The notes: generated from the sequence alone by a model not told the origin. A DNA stretch of 64,000 nucleotides from Brachynemurus nebulosus (GCA_035578155.1 JAPWDM010000004.1:59675292-59739291); one strand, 5' to 3'. Shown: positions 33,333 through 45,059, counted from the first letter of the stretch. A program made the numbers and translations.

Positions 33333-33960
33333 CTATTCTTTAAAAATGTTAACTAATATTTGATGGGAAATATTGGGGTAGTGAAGTGTTTGTCGTCTTT
33401 TTGTTTTGAATAAAATTTCTAGTTTACGTTTAGCTAAGCCTTTCTTTTGATAAATTACTAACTGTTCTTTAAACTCATTTAAAGGGTTTTCAGATATTCG
33501 TATGAGTGATGTGTCGTCTTCGTCTGCACTATGAGCGGCCATTATACTAGCGTTACTGTCATTTTGTCGGGAACTGGTTGAGGATAAGGATTCAATTTTT
33601 ATACGGAATAAGACGTCTGCGTTAGTGTTGTATTCTCCACTTTTGTGTAATATTGTATAGTCGTATTCTTCAAGTGTAAGTCTCCACCGTATGAGTTTAC
33701 TGTTAGGTTCTTTTAGCGACATAAGCCATGTTAACGGTTTATGGTCCGTAATGATTTTAAATTTTCGTCCAAATAAATATGGTCGAAAGTAACGGACGGC
33801 CCAGACAATTGCTAAAAGCCCCTTTTCAATTGTCGAATAGCTTTCTTCAGTAGTCGTTAGTGTCCGTGAAGCGTAACATACTGGTTTGTCGCTTCCGATC
33901 GGTCCTTGGGATAAAACTGCGTCAATAGCAAAGTTACTCGCGTCAGTTGTTAGCAGGAAT
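33333..33960 (-). pseudogene. pol: Errantivirus RNase H
   Basis: From about 33955 the minus strand encodes TTDASNFAIDAVLSQGPIG, then VCYASRTLTTTEESYSTIEK, then ITDHKPLTWL, which are RNase H blocks of the Gypsy group. It continues into the tether (SKLIRWRLTLEEYDYTILHK, then NTNADVLFRI). It follows RT after a shift near 33955 and precedes integrase. Function: removal of the RNA template. Confidence 0.85.
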
Positions 33961-35062
33961 TCTTTGGAAAATCGGGATAGGAAAGTATAAAGTCTTCTGA
34001 TAAAAGTGTTTTACAGATTTCAAAACATTTTATGTATTCAGGAGTGATTTTTACATCAGCTGCTTTTTTAAGACAGTTCGTCATGGGTTTTGTGAGCTTC
34101 GCAAAGTCCTTGATAAACTTTCGATAGTAGCCCAGTAGTCCTAAAAATGATTTGATCTGTTTTTGTTTTAGTGGTGGATAGTTGGTGATTGCATGGATTT
34201 TAGAAGGGTTCGGTTTAATTCCTTGGTCCGAAATTATGTGTCCTAGGAAAGCAATTTCCTTGTGCAGGAATTCACTTTTGTCTAATTGCACTTTTAAGTT
34301 CGCTTGTCTAAGTCTGTCAAATATTTTAGAGCGATTTTCAATGTTCTTGTAATGAAGTCGAGAATATTATTATGTCGTCCATGTAAACTAAACAAATCGT
34401 TCCTTGTAATTCCCTAAGTATATTATCTATGACCCTTTGAAAGGTCGCAGGGGCATTTTTTAATCCAAAGGGCATTCTTACAAATTCCCAATGGCCATTC
34501 TCGACAGTGAAAGCTGTTTTCTCAACATCTTTTGGATGTATTTCTATCTGATGAAATCTACTAGCTAAATCTATTGTAGAGAAATACATGCATTTGCCCA
34601 CTTTATCTAAAATGTCCGAAATGTTAGGTAAAGGGTACTTGTCGTCAATCGTCTTTTCGTTTAGTTTTCTATAGTCAGCAACAAGTCTCCATTTTGTCGT
34701 CCACTAGCGTCTAATTTTTTGGGAACTATCCATATAGGAGAGGGCCAGAGAGAGTAACTTGTTCGTATAATACTTTGCTCAAGTAGTTTGTTAATTTGAG
34801 CTTGTACTTCTTCTTTATGGATATGGGGATAACGATAGGATTTTGTGTAAATTGGAACGTCGTCTTTTGTCTTAATTTCATGTTTTATCTGATTAGTGAA
34901 AGATAGATCTTGACCTTCTTTAAAGAAGATATCTTGAAATTGTTTGCGAACTTTTATGCATGCATGTTTTTCTTCACTATTCAAATGATCAACACGAATT
35001 AAATTTTCAATAGGTGGTAAGTTAGGATCGGGTGAAGTAATTAAAGTGTGAATTAAAGTCAA
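33955..35062 (-). pseudogene. pol: Errantivirus reverse transcriptase
   Basis: Three frames cover RT. At 34661-35062 is the N-terminal part (YTKSYRYPHIHKEEVQAQI and [16 protein letters not shown]). At 34338-34601 is the palm ([39 protein letters not shown]), with the catalytic [10 protein letters not shown] near 34366-34395. At 33950-34291 is the thumb and connection (FLGHIISDQGIKPNP, FLGLLGYYRKFIKDFAKL). Catalytic aspartates are intact in these pieces. The breaks between frames are single-base shifts. Confidence 0.92.
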
Positions 35063-35129
35063 TTTCCTCGTGTGTAAGTAGTTCGACTCGTAATGGTTGT
35101 TCTACGTAAAAAGTATGTGTGAGGTCTGA

Positions 35130-35830
35130 TAAATTTATAACAGGGGCTGTTATGTACCAATTATCAGCAGAATAAATTCATTCAGGTATCAGGAATTTTT
35201 CTCCAATATAAATGTTTTTTGACAAAACATCTCCTTGTTGAACATCTACTGGTAATCGTATGAGTTGTTGTGTTTTCGGTTGAATTGTGTATTTACCTGA
35301 TGTAAAATTAGGTTTGAATAGAAGTCTATTTGTTGAATTTAGTGTGTTTAATGTTTTGTTATGTATGCCAATTTTTGCGTGTAATGTGTTTAAAGCGTCA
35401 AGTCCTAATAGTCCGTCGAAATAATTATGAAATTGAAAACTAAAAAGTCAAATTTGCCGGGTTGGTTAAATTCGATAAAAATAGGTAATGTTGCTTTTTT
35501 ATTAATTTTATGTGAACCTAATACAGTTTTAATTTCTAATGAATATCGTTGGGGTTTATAAAGGAATTAGAACTTCCAGTGTCGATAAGAAATTTTAAGG
35601 GTTTGTTTTCTGGAGTTGATATATGGATATAAGGAAGGGTTGTACCGTGTGTGTTTAAATCTATGTATCCTGTTGGCTCTGGTAGTCGCAATGAAAATCC
35701 GTATTGTCAATTTCGTATGCAATGTCAAAATGTCCGTTATCGGTATCGTCTACAGTATTGTCTAAAGTTTGTTTAGTTTCGTATTAAACAAAGTGATCTA
35801 GGTCGATTTGGGGTTATTCTACATTATGTA
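35130..35830 (-). pseudogene. pol: Errantivirus protease region
   Basis: The active-site block FLIDTGSSNSFI is encoded at about 35560-35600, a good match to the retropepsin D-T-G loop. Sequence on either side is broken into short frames by stops and indels, so the start of Pol and its frame relation to Gag cannot be read. Protease would process the polyproteins. Confidence 0.75.
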
Positions 35831-36981
35831 ATTCGCGACTAGTGAATGTGGGTTGACTATTTGATTGAAAGAAATTATTTCCTATTCTAGGTTGTTGTGG
35901 TCTGTGTGCGCGAATACTAATTTGATTGCTACCTATGTCCATTGGTGTAGGTTTACAATTAGATGTAGATGGTTGAGGTTTATTAAAAGAATTTTGCGGT
36001 CGTCTAAATTGATTGTACTGTTAGGGAGGGGTTCGGACTTGCGGTTGATAATTTCTTAGTTGTGGGGGTTGGTGTGATGTGTATTGTGGAAATGTTTGGG
36101 GTTGAAATGTGGTTAGTCTAGGTCTAAATGATGGTTGAAATGGTTGTGCGATTAGTTTACGCTTCGTTTGTCACACTTACGATTTTATTTCTAATAGCAC
36201 AAAGCCATAATTTGCCTTGTGCTGTACCATCGATACCGGGTGCTATTGAAAGAATTTCCTCTACGTTAGAAATAAAATCAAACAACAATCTAGGATTTCC
36301 GTTATATTCGGGAAGATGTTTAATTGGGTCGGGAATGCGTAATGCATCAAAAATAACGTTAATATTTACTTCCGTCATTGTATCAAAATAATTACTATTA
36401 CTACAATTTAAATTAAAATTATTTTTACTATTATCTACACTAAAATTATTTTCAAAATTATTTGAAATAAGATTATTTTCAAAGTTTTCAATATTATTTA
36501 AATTAGAATTATTTTTAATGATACTTAAATCGAAATTATTTTCGGAATTTTCAACAGATTGAACACTTGGTTCGATAACACTATTACTAGCTAGCCTAAT
36601 TTGAATTTCTTGTTCTGTAAGTCGCGGAAAAGAAATTAGATTTACACTTGTTACGTGTTCAACGTCGACACGAGCGGGAACATTCCTACGGGATTCTTTT
36701 TTTTTAGGATGGGGACTAGATTTGTCTTTTTCGGGATGAATGGATTTGGCATTTATAAAATGAAACAAGCACCAAATATAAAATTGCGTACTCATAGTTG
36801 CCCAAAATCCATTTGTAGTTGACTCGTAGTAGATTGGTTCGTTGTCCGGACGAAGGATTGAAATCCAAGCAGCAACTTCGATCGGGAAAACCACTATTCT
36901 CGATGATCCGTCGAGGTTGGAGTATCCAGTAAACCGCTGAATATTTTCCACAGTTTTAACCACTGATCCAGGTTTAACCAC
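35830..36981 (-). pseudogene. gag: Errantivirus Gag, two frames
   Basis: The 36157-36981 frame includes the leader-proximal part, an Asn-rich stretch (many NNF and ENN repeats, about residues 140-200) and then LPEYNGNPRLLFDFISNVEE. That last block is the capsid-type motif of Gypsy-group Gag (PEFxGNPxxLxxFI). It ends at a frameshift near 36150. The C-terminal part lies in another frame (36130-35830) and is rich in Pro and Gln, with PTPMDIGS. No CCHC knuckle is seen, as is usual for errantiviruses. Methionines within the frame at MSTQFYIW and MTEVNINV are both possible starts; I cannot choose between them. Confidence 0.75.
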
Positions 36982-36992
36982 TTCCAGACGAT

Positions 36993-37008
36993 CCTACCGG
37001 CTGCGCCA
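36993..37008 (-). promoter_or_regulatory. Primer-binding site matching the 3' end of tRNA-Ser
   Basis: The element strand reads TGGCGCAGCCGGTAGG at the 5' LTR boundary. The first 11 bases, with one mismatch, complement the 3' end of serine tRNA (GCCGACTGCG plus CCA). Drosophila 17.6 and 297 use tRNA-Ser at this place. The first T is shared with the LTR end. Confidence 0.8.
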
Positions 37009-37392
37009 CTTTTGGTTTCGAGTGTTAAAGGATTGTTAAGAAACTTTATTTATTTTTAAATTTACAAGAATCGAAATCCGCAAGAAAATTTATTTATGAT
37101 AATCAAACGAATCACTACAAATTACTAGTTCACAATTCAAAATCTCGATAGGTAAAATTTCACGAGCAACGTTATTTGTTTTTTTTTTATAATTTTCAAT
37201 ATGCTGACTGCTTGTGGAATTTGAACATTGATCTTTACAAATTTATTTTATAAAATCGAAAAAGTATTGTATTAGTATTTCCTATATGTAAGTTAAAGAA
37301 AAAAATCATATTATAACAATATTGCTAAATAAGCTGAAATATAAGGTAATAGTTATTTTATTCATAAATCCCAATTTGACTGTTATATAACT
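37008..37392 (-). repeat. 5' LTR of the errantivirus (385 bp)
   Basis: In element orientation it begins AGTTATATAACAGTC and ends CCAAAAGT, abutting the primer site. It carries the segment absent from the 3' LTR (about 37143-37254). The promoter and polyadenylation signals were not placed precisely. Confidence 0.93.
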
Positions 37393-37396
37393 ATAT

Positions 37397-38447
37397 ATAT
37401 GAATTTCAACTTTACAGAACTAAGTTTATTTTAACACATAATATATTGCACAATTTTCGACTCACCTGTCAGATACTTGTGGTCACCGAAACCGCCTGTC
37501 AATTTTTTTGTGTACTTTACTATGTATGAACTAAATTGTAATAAAATTTCAAGCTTACAGGGACAAGTTTTTGTTTTTAATCTTATTTACACTTTTATTT
37601 TATACAAAATATTAGCCTTAGAGAAAGACCGTTACCCGAAGGGTTCAGTAGCTCTCAGTCTATAAATCGAAACTGCCATAACAAGCTGTATTGGCCATTT
37701 TTTTTAATACTCACTTGTTAACATAGATTCATTCAAAAAATATTATAATATGAACTGTTTAAAGTCATTAAAATATAATAATATGTTGATACACAATTTA
37801 TAGAATACAATGTTATAATTACAAAGGTGATTCGGTTATTATAAAATTATTAATAACCAAATTCGATTAAAGGATTAAACCATAGAATAAATAATAAACA
37901 TAAATAAAAATATTATTTCCCAAATCAAATTTATAATGAAAACTAGAACAGTTTTAGCATATCAGATATTATACTATTCCTAATAGATATGAGTGAATGA
38001 AAATAATAGTACGTAAATAGCAGAGTATAGTTGAATGTGTCACAAACTTTACTATCTAAATGGTTTTCCTGTCATTAGTTTTGAAAATTGGTTTGAATCT
38101 TTTATATACATCAACATCACGTACGGACTACGTGGCATTATACAATCTCGCCGGCAAAGCTAACACATATTGGTAGTTTGTATCTAAATTTTCGTAAATG
38201 ACTAGGATAGAAAAGAAGACCTAGAGGTTAAACACATAACAAAAATTGTATATGTTTAAACAGTATCCTTGAATCCTTTATTTAATTTTCACGAAGAATA
38301 AAAGAAATAAAGAGCGCTACATAGTTCTTTATCACCACTATTTATGCTGAAAAACTGTTTTTTAAGTATTTTTATAAAAAGTTCTAAGGTAGTTAAATGT
38401 TCAACTATGAAATGTTTATTGACAAGCTAAAAAAAATTTTAATACAT

Positions 38448-38450
<3 letters not shown>
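37397..38450. other. AT-rich DNA without a gene
   Basis: I see no coding similarity and no repeat with a partner elsewhere in the window. An ATATATAT run adjoins the retroviral target duplication. Confidence 0.45.
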
Positions 38451-38451
<1 letters not shown>

Positions 38452-38528
<77 letters not shown>

Positions 38529-38577
38529 TATATAGGTATATATATATACATACGTATATATATGCATATATATATAC

Positions 38578-38652
<75 letters not shown>
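38452..38652. repeat. (TA)n microsatellite, ~200 bp, interrupted
   Basis: Mostly TA with short interruptions such as tacatata, ggta, acatacg and tgca between 38521 and 38585. It gives spurious Tyr-Ile open frames. Confidence 0.95.
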
Positions 38653-38654
<2 letters not shown>

Positions 38655-39439
38655 TGGTCCGGAATTATGTACCGTAATTACTAGAGTTGATAGTACTGAA
38701 ACTCAATAATAACGGAGATAAAGTAGAGATGGCGGGTAGAGGGGTGCGACAAAACTGACTTCTTTTTTCTTAACCCTTCACCGATAAGGTGAATTTTTAT
38801 AATACTCACGTTAAAGTGATGTCTGAGAGACATCAACAAATTAACATACCACGGGCTGGTAATATAGATAGCCAAAACTGGAGACCACAAGTATACGCAT
38901 GTATCAAATACTCCCCTTACGCCAGCAGGGTAAAATTTGCCCTAAACCATAAAAGAATACACAAACATTCAGTTAACAAAAGCAAGCAGGAAGGAAGAAA
39001 ACTGAAAGAATATATGTATTTGTATACGACTCACAGACATCACCTTCCCTGTTAAAGGTTAAGGAAAATTAGGCGCTTTTGAATAATGGATCATATTTTA
39101 GGGATCCGTATGAAAATCACGATATTTAAATTTATGGTATCAATTATTCCATCGCTTATGATTAGGGGATAATGTGGAAATAGATTCTTCTACTTTAAAT
39201 TACTCAAAAAACGGTATTATTTATCGAAATGTAACAAGTATACCTTTTTGGCGTGGAATTATCTGAGGAATCATATTGTTAAGAAATTTGTTTAAATAAT
39301 TGCAAATTAAAAAAACGCCGTGAGCAGCGGAGCCCCATCACGGAAGTCGAATTTTTCCTTTCATCTTCGGTATTGAATGTCTACAAGCGAAATGTAATTG
39401 AAAGTCCGATTTTAGCTGGATCTAACACGCCCCCAGCCC

Positions 39440-40040
39440 CCCAGAATTAACGTAGAGGGTTGAAATTTGGTGTGTTGATAAAGTTCGTACCTAGGTTGTG
39501 CTTTTTGGAGGTTTTAATATTTTACCCCCACCCCCCTCATTTTTAAGCTACAATTTCATGCATTTTCGACGTTTTCGAAGTTTGTACCACTCGCACAGGA
39601 CACCCAAATAAACCTAGAGGGCTGAAATTTTATTATTTAGGATTGAATTTTTTATAAGTATTAGGATTGAGTTAGTGTCAGGGGGGTGCCTTTTGGGGGT
39701 CTCGACTTTTGACCCCTAGCCCAACCATTTTTATACCTAAAAGAACATGATTTTTCTTGTTTTTTAACAGTTTCGTTCGGTTCAAAATCTCCCCATATAA
39801 ACCTAAAGGGCTGAAATTTTGTGTACAGGTTAAGCTAATAGCCAGACACTGTTTTCTGGGGGTTTCAACTTTTAACCCTTACCCCCACGATTTTTACGCC
39901 AATATTTCCTTAATTTTTTTGCTTGTTTTCTAACACATCTATAGACTCTCTAAGGAAACCTAGAGGACTGAAATTTTGTACGTGTATTCAGTTAGTATCC
40001 AGCTAGTACCTTTTAAGGAGTCCACATTACTTTTCCCCCG
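39440..40040 (+). repeat. Degenerate tandem repeat, ~160-190-bp units
   Basis: Four units are marked by aaacctagagggctgaaatt-type boxes at about 39451, 39612, 39800 and 39957. Each is followed by a G-rich stretch (gggggt), tttcaacttttgaccc-type sequence, a C-rich stretch and a cattttta block. Much diverged. No coding meaning is seen. Confidence 0.75.
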
Positions 40041-40141
40041 ACTTCTCCCACTTTTACATCGGAATTGAATGCTATTGCTAAAAGTGTTTTAAATGCATTA
40101 TTTTTATTCTAAATACAAGTAGGCGAACAGTTTTTTTAAGA

Positions 40142-40330
40142 ATGGACGAACAGAAATAAGTGCGCTAATCAGTATGACTCCTCTGGTACAAATTGACAAG
40201 AACAAACTGACTCTCTTTGAATTTAGCCTTAACTAAGAAGGGATTGTGCCAAAAAATTGTGTTCAGATAACATTGTATTTTCTCACATTACTAAAAGTAA
40301 TAATAAACTAAATCTGATAAATCAGATATA
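40142..40330 (-). repeat. Interspersed repeat, copy 2 (inverse of 11024-11218)
   Basis: It is the reverse complement of 11024-11218. Its atatat end is directly interrupted by the Tc1 element at 40333, so this repeat was the target site. Confidence 0.8.
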
Positions 40331-40332
40331 TA

Positions 40333-41933
40333 CTACTCAAAACAAAATAAGGGCCACTCATGTTTTGCTGCATAAGTTTATTTTTATATAAGTTACAGTA
40401 TAAGGTATGCTTACATTTAATTAAGGAACTAATTTTTTACTAAATAAAATTAATTTTAATAAGATTAAATAAAAAATTAATCCATAATTACATTTTTTAA
40501 GGATTTTATCATTTTTATAGTCATTTTTACAGTCATCAACAAACGTTCACGCTTTGAGTAAAAGCACACATTATGCAACTTTTCGGTGATTTAGTATCGA
40601 GTATGCCCTCCCCTTTTTAAAACACATTCTTGAAGCCTCCTCGGCATGCTTTCAATAAGATGCCTAACGGTTTCATCAGGAATCTCCTCCCAACATCTTC
40701 TCAAGACATCAATCAGTTGTTGTTGGGTGCGCACATCCTCTCCGGCTGCTCTGGCTCGCCGTTTTAATTGATCCCAAAGATGTTCTATTGGGTTCAAGTC
40801 AGGGCTATTTGCAGGCCACGGTAAAACCTGTATATTAGCCTCCCTAAGGACAGTTGTCGTCGCTCAAGCGGTATGCGCTCGGGCATTATCCTGCATCAGG
40901 ATAAATCCGTCGGCCGCTCGTTGTGCAAAGGGGATCACATGGGGTCTGACAACCTGTTCGATGTAACTTTGAGCCGTTACAGTACCCTCGTTCAGGAAAA
41001 CAAGCTCAGTTTTGCCTTGCAAACTAATTCCACCCCAGACCGTGACATTGGGACCGCCAAATCTGTCGCGTTCATGAATGTGACGATCAGAAAACCTTTC
41101 CCCACTTCTTCTCCACATTCTTACACGTCTATCATCACTAAAAAACTTCACCTTGCACTCATCCGTGAAGAGTACGTGACGCCATTCCTCCAAGCCCCAT
41201 TCAAGGTGTTCACGTGCAAATCTTAAACGGTTTGCACGATGCGCTCCGGTCAGTTTGGTACGGATTACTGGTCTTCTTGAACGTTGTTGGTCTTCATGCA
41301 AACGATTTCATATGGTCTAATTACTAACAACAGTACCAGTAGATCGATGTAAGCGATTTTGCAGATTACCTGCGGTAACAGTCGGCTCACGTCGTGCACA
41401 CAGTCGAATGTAATGGTCTTCACGGGCAGTGGTAGCACGAACTCTTCCTGAGCCACGGCGCTGGGTTACACTACCGGTCTGCTGATACCGATTCCAAACA
41501 TTTTAAATAGCCCTTCGTGAACAACCCAACTGCAGAGCCACGGAACGTTGAGATTGACCACCCTTAATCATCGTTACGGCTCTGGTAGCAGTAGCTTCGT
41601 CCATATGGTGTCGAATTCTCGGCATTGTAAAAATAAATGATTGACTAACACGCCAAACTTCAAAAAACAACCTCAGCAATCAATAATCTAGCGCAAACTG
41701 ATTTAAAATCAAATTAAAAAAAATAAGTAAAACTAACCACTTGACGCTGTGCGAGACAAAAAAACCTTTAAATCTTCCCCTCAACAATAATATCACTTAA
41801 ACCTAACTGTTATCATTTACTCAACCACTTAATATCATAACAACAGTCATTTAGAAAAGTTATTTTGACGTGGATCGACATAAATCAGTTTTAAAATACA
41901 AACTTTCAAGTGGCCCTTGTTTTGTTTTGAGGA

Positions 41934-41934
<1 letters not shown>
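40333..41934 (-). mobile_element. Tc1-like transposon, full length, inactivated
   Basis: The element is 1602 bp. The left end reads ctactcaaaacaaaataagg and the right end is the inverse of ctcctcaaaacaaaacaagg, about 27 bp of similarity. It is flanked by TA at 40331-40332 and 41935-41936. The interior encodes one DD34E transposase on the minus strand. The right-hand TA is the first unit of a (TA)n tract. Confidence 0.93.
40591..41625 (-). pseudogene. Tc1-type DD34E transposase with in-frame stops
   Basis: From the ATG at 41623-41625 the frame spans 345 codons to the TAA at 40591-40593, the usual Tc1 length. An N-terminal helix-turn-helix region (MIKGGQSQRSVALQLG) binds the terminal repeats. 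The catalytic core has FTDECKVKFF (first Asp), VWGGISLQGKTELVF, LMQDNARAHTA (second Asp) and NPIEHLWDQLKRR (Glu), with 34 residues between the last two. At least four in-frame stops are seen: near 41503, near 41317, near 41308 and near 40863. There is no net frameshift. The copy is therefore decayed mainly by point mutation. Confidence 0.93.

Positions 41935-42028
<94 letters not shown>
41935..42028. repeat. (TA)47 microsatellite beside the Tc1 element
   Basis: An uninterrupted TA tract starts at the target-site TA of the Tc1 element. Confidence 0.97.
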
Positions 42029-42032
<4 letters not shown>

Positions 42033-42167
42033 AGTCGGCAAAAGCTAGTATATTGGTGCTAGTATAAAAAAAATTTTTAATATTAAATTCTTGATAATTT
42101 ATTCTGTCAATCACTCTAATCTCGTATGCGTGCTTATATATACCTATATATAAAATTAAAAAAAATG

Positions 42168-42465
42168 TTAAAAAGACCTAAATAAAAAAATTAATTAATA
42201 AATCAAAAAACTCGACTGTGTAGAAAGCAAACTAAAACCGTGGAAACAAGATGAAAACATAGAGAAAAAGAAAAATGAAAAAAAAGTGAAGCCGTCGAAG
42301 GCATACGTCATGTTGTATCAAGTTAAATAGAAATATACGATGCCTCCGACTGCTTTACTTTTTTATTCATTTTTCTTTTTCTCTATATTTTCATTTTGTT
42401 TCCACCGTTTCAGTTTGCTTTCTACGCAGTCAGGTTTTTTGAATTATTAATTAATTTTTTTTAAT
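42168..42465. mobile_element. Foldback/MITE-like inverted repeat, ~120-bp arms
   Basis: The left arm (42168-42306) and right arm (42340-42465) are inverse copies. They share ttaattaataa, actgtgtagaaagcaaac, then aaacataga and agaaaaagaaaaatgaa, then the cgtcgaaggcat end. Similarity is about 88%. A loop of about 35 nt separates them. No target duplication was identified with confidence. Confidence 0.8.
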
Positions 42466-42469
42466 GGTA

Positions 42470-43270
42470 TATTACGGTGTCTATTGATAAAGTAAGTGAA
42501 AAATGAACAGGAGAGCACTATTGGAACCTCATTTTCGGGCAAAGGATAATTATTTACAAATGGGGCTTCTGCCGTGTATTCCCCTGTACTTTCTAATAAC
42601 GGAGACAATATTTATCAAAAATTTTTGCATTTATTGAAATTATACTTTTTAAAAACTACTATTTTGAAATTAAATACAATGAGTGCCAGTTAAAAGACAG
42701 TCATAAAAAAATGGTCGTAACAATTTTTTCCGTGTTTTGTATGTTCTTGTTTCTCTGAAATAAGTTGTATAACACAGAATATAGACATAATTACATAATG
42801 CAAATATTTTACGGAACCCTCGGTGCGCGAGCCAGACCTGCACTTACCGAACTTGTTTTTGTTATTAATAACTAGATACCTACTATAAAAATTGAACTTC
42901 TTTAAGTGAAAATCTTTAAGCAACGTTGAATTTAATAGTTACTTCTCACAACGACGCATACTATAAGAAGTTTTTCTCAGTCGTATGAAAATCGTCTAAA
43001 AATATAATTTTGTCCGGATAGCACTGACGTTGAAAGGATTACTTAACTTTTTGTTTATCAAGTTGTTAAGACATAAATCATTTGCTAAGAAATTGCATTA
43101 ATTTTTAAAACACAAGAATAAATTTTACGTATAAAATATTAATGAAAAAACCATCTATTTTGTCTTCAAGAATCAGAATTAATTAAAATTATTACAGAAT
43201 TTTACAGCTTCGCTTATAATTATTATCAGAAAACTTCGGTGTTAATTAAGCGAATAGTATACACATACAC

Positions 43271-43273
<3 letters not shown>
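42470..43273. other. AT-rich DNA without a gene
   Basis: No recognised coding or repeat feature. Confidence 0.45.

Positions 43274-43349
<76 letters not shown>
43274..43349. repeat. (TA)n microsatellite
   Basis: An uninterrupted TA tract of about 76 bp, preceded by acacatacacatg. Confidence 0.97.
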
Positions 43350-43350
<1 letters not shown>

Positions 43351-44435
43351 CACTGATGGTTCCAGAACAATATTCTGTTATGTTAAAAACAGTCTCCTAT
43401 GTTTCTTGATGATGAAAAAGCAAAGCAAAATGAAGAAGTGTGGTATTACGTGGGGGAAGCAAAATATGGGAAATGGGCTTTACATTTATCAAGCATACTG
43501 ACATATACGGTGGTTATAACGGCTTTAGTTGTATTGCATTGGTACTTCCAACATTATATTCTCCCTATTTTGTTATGTTTAACATTTATTCTACCACGGT
43601 AGTGATACCAGGTACCTACCTATTAGTTTTGTGTCAAAGGAGTTTGTAAAGAAAATAGAAATAGGTAAATAGCTGACATCTAGTGACATATTTAACTCGT
43701 CCTCGACAGCATTTCATTTCAGCGTCATTCGTTAGCAGCGTAACAACTACTTAGACAGTTTAACTCTTTTTAGTTAATTCTGTTCGTTTGTATACATGCA
43801 TATTTTTTGGTGCATATATAGTTTGTTTCATGGGAAAAAGGTTACATAAAATATCTAAATAAATTTGAGGATACTTGCAGGCTTAAAAAACTTTGTTTAC
43901 CTACAAAGTACAATTACGAATATAATGCTAATGTATTGATGGTTCATTTCAGTTAAATTTAACCATACTTCGTCACTTTGAATTTAAATAATTTCCGTTT
44001 TCTTGGCTTTATCTCTTTAGTTATTGCATTTATGTAAATTTTAAATTTGCGGTTTATTTTTAGAAAAGAATAGAAGATTTGTTTCGTATATAAGAATTAT
44101 TTAATTTTTTAACGAAAACGCATGATCAATTGTATCTGAAATGAGGTATAGTTTTTATAGATAAATTTGACAATTGCAATATCTGACGTTTTTGTGATAA
44201 AAGACAAAAAAATATTACATTTTATTTATTATAACAGAACACAATTAAACCATTGTTATAATATTTATAAAACTAACTTATACATTTATTTAACCATTTG
44301 GAGAAGAAGGAATTTCTAATTGATGGAAAATGACATGCTGATATAATTTACGAAACCCGATTATCTCTATGGATGTAAAGACATCGAATCTTAAGTATTG
44401 ACCGATTTTGTGTTTGAAATTATAACCTAATTATA
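43350..44435. other. AT-rich DNA without a gene
   Basis: Overlapping short open frames at 43399-43649 have no recognisable domain and are left uncalled. Confidence 0.4.
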
Positions 44436-44887
44436 GAGTAGAACCTCTGTTAACCGGGCAGCAGTGTCACGCAAGCTAACAGAGGTGTCCGCTTGACAAG
44501 GGCAAAGTAAATTATATCATTAAATAATGTATTATTCACAACTAATTTTTTAATTCAAATCAATTTCATGAACGAATTTAGGCACTTATACAAAAATATA
44601 ACGTTTACAAATACATCGTCATATTAGAACCATTGTTAACAAGTTAAAGTATGAACAAATATACCTAATCCATATACGTATACATATGCACTAGATATCT
44701 TCGCGTCCAGTCAATGGAGGTAATAATGTACTCAATAATGTAATGTAATACTCAATGTAATCTTGGTAAAAAAATATTGTGTCCACGTACGGCTAACATA
44801 GGGTCCATGCCACCGTCATAAAAAAAAATTGTCCGGATACAGGAAGGAACCGGTTAAGAGAGGTGTCTATTATCAGAGGTACTACTG
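44436..44887. mobile_element. pogo/Tigger-like MITE, TA-flanked
   Basis: The left end is gagtagaacctctgttaacc. The right end is the inverse of cagtagtacctctgataata, followed by ctcttaaccgg. TA flanks both ends (44434-44435 and 44888-44889). Ends of the CAGTAGAACCTC type are characteristic of pogo/Tigger elements. The 452-bp interior has no transposase. Confidence 0.75.
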
Positions 44888-45059
44888 TATTAAAGAAAGA
44901 AATAAGTATATAAGAAAAAAATCATCAGTTTAATCGAAAATTAATTTTTATTCTAATGTTACGTATATTTCGAGGCCACACCTCTCCCCCGATAAGTCAT
45001 ATCTAAAGTGAATTAATTAAAAAAAGAAAAGGACACTAAACGTATACAAAAAAACTAAG

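Larger units (their letters stand above)
30307..37392 (-). mobile_element. Errantivirus-type endogenous retrovirus (Ty3/Gypsy with env), full length, inactivated
   Basis: A 7086-bp provirus on the minus strand, with LTRs at 37008-37392 (5') and 30307-30579 (3'). The 4-bp target duplication ATAT lies at 30303-30306 and 37393-37396. LTRs beginning AGTTA, an ATAT target, a tRNA-Ser-type primer site and a third gene encoding an F-like envelope protein are the set expected of insect errantiviruses (Gypsy, 17.6, 297 group). Gene order from the 5' LTR is gag, protease, RT, RNase H, integrase, env. All three genes contain stops or frameshifts. The two LTRs differ in length by 112 bp. Confidence 0.95.

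Noticed and set aside
36128..36391. 87-codon plus-strand frame resembling a signal peptide plus short protein
   Set aside because: It is antisense to the errantivirus gag gene, whose capsid motif is clear.
38397..38684. Open frames rich in Tyr-Ile repeats here and at 41860-42114, 43271-43501, 46941-47331, 61388-61570 and 63106-63489
   Set aside because: They are translations of (TA)n or (CA)n microsatellites, open on both strands, with no protein-like sequence outside the tract.
40873..41226. 117-codon plus-strand frame
   Set aside because: It is antisense to the Tc1 transposase.
43399..43649. Three overlapping frames after the (TA)n tract, one with hydrophobic stretches
   Set aside because: No ATG context, domain or similarity that I recognise; the hydrophobic look comes from T-rich DNA.
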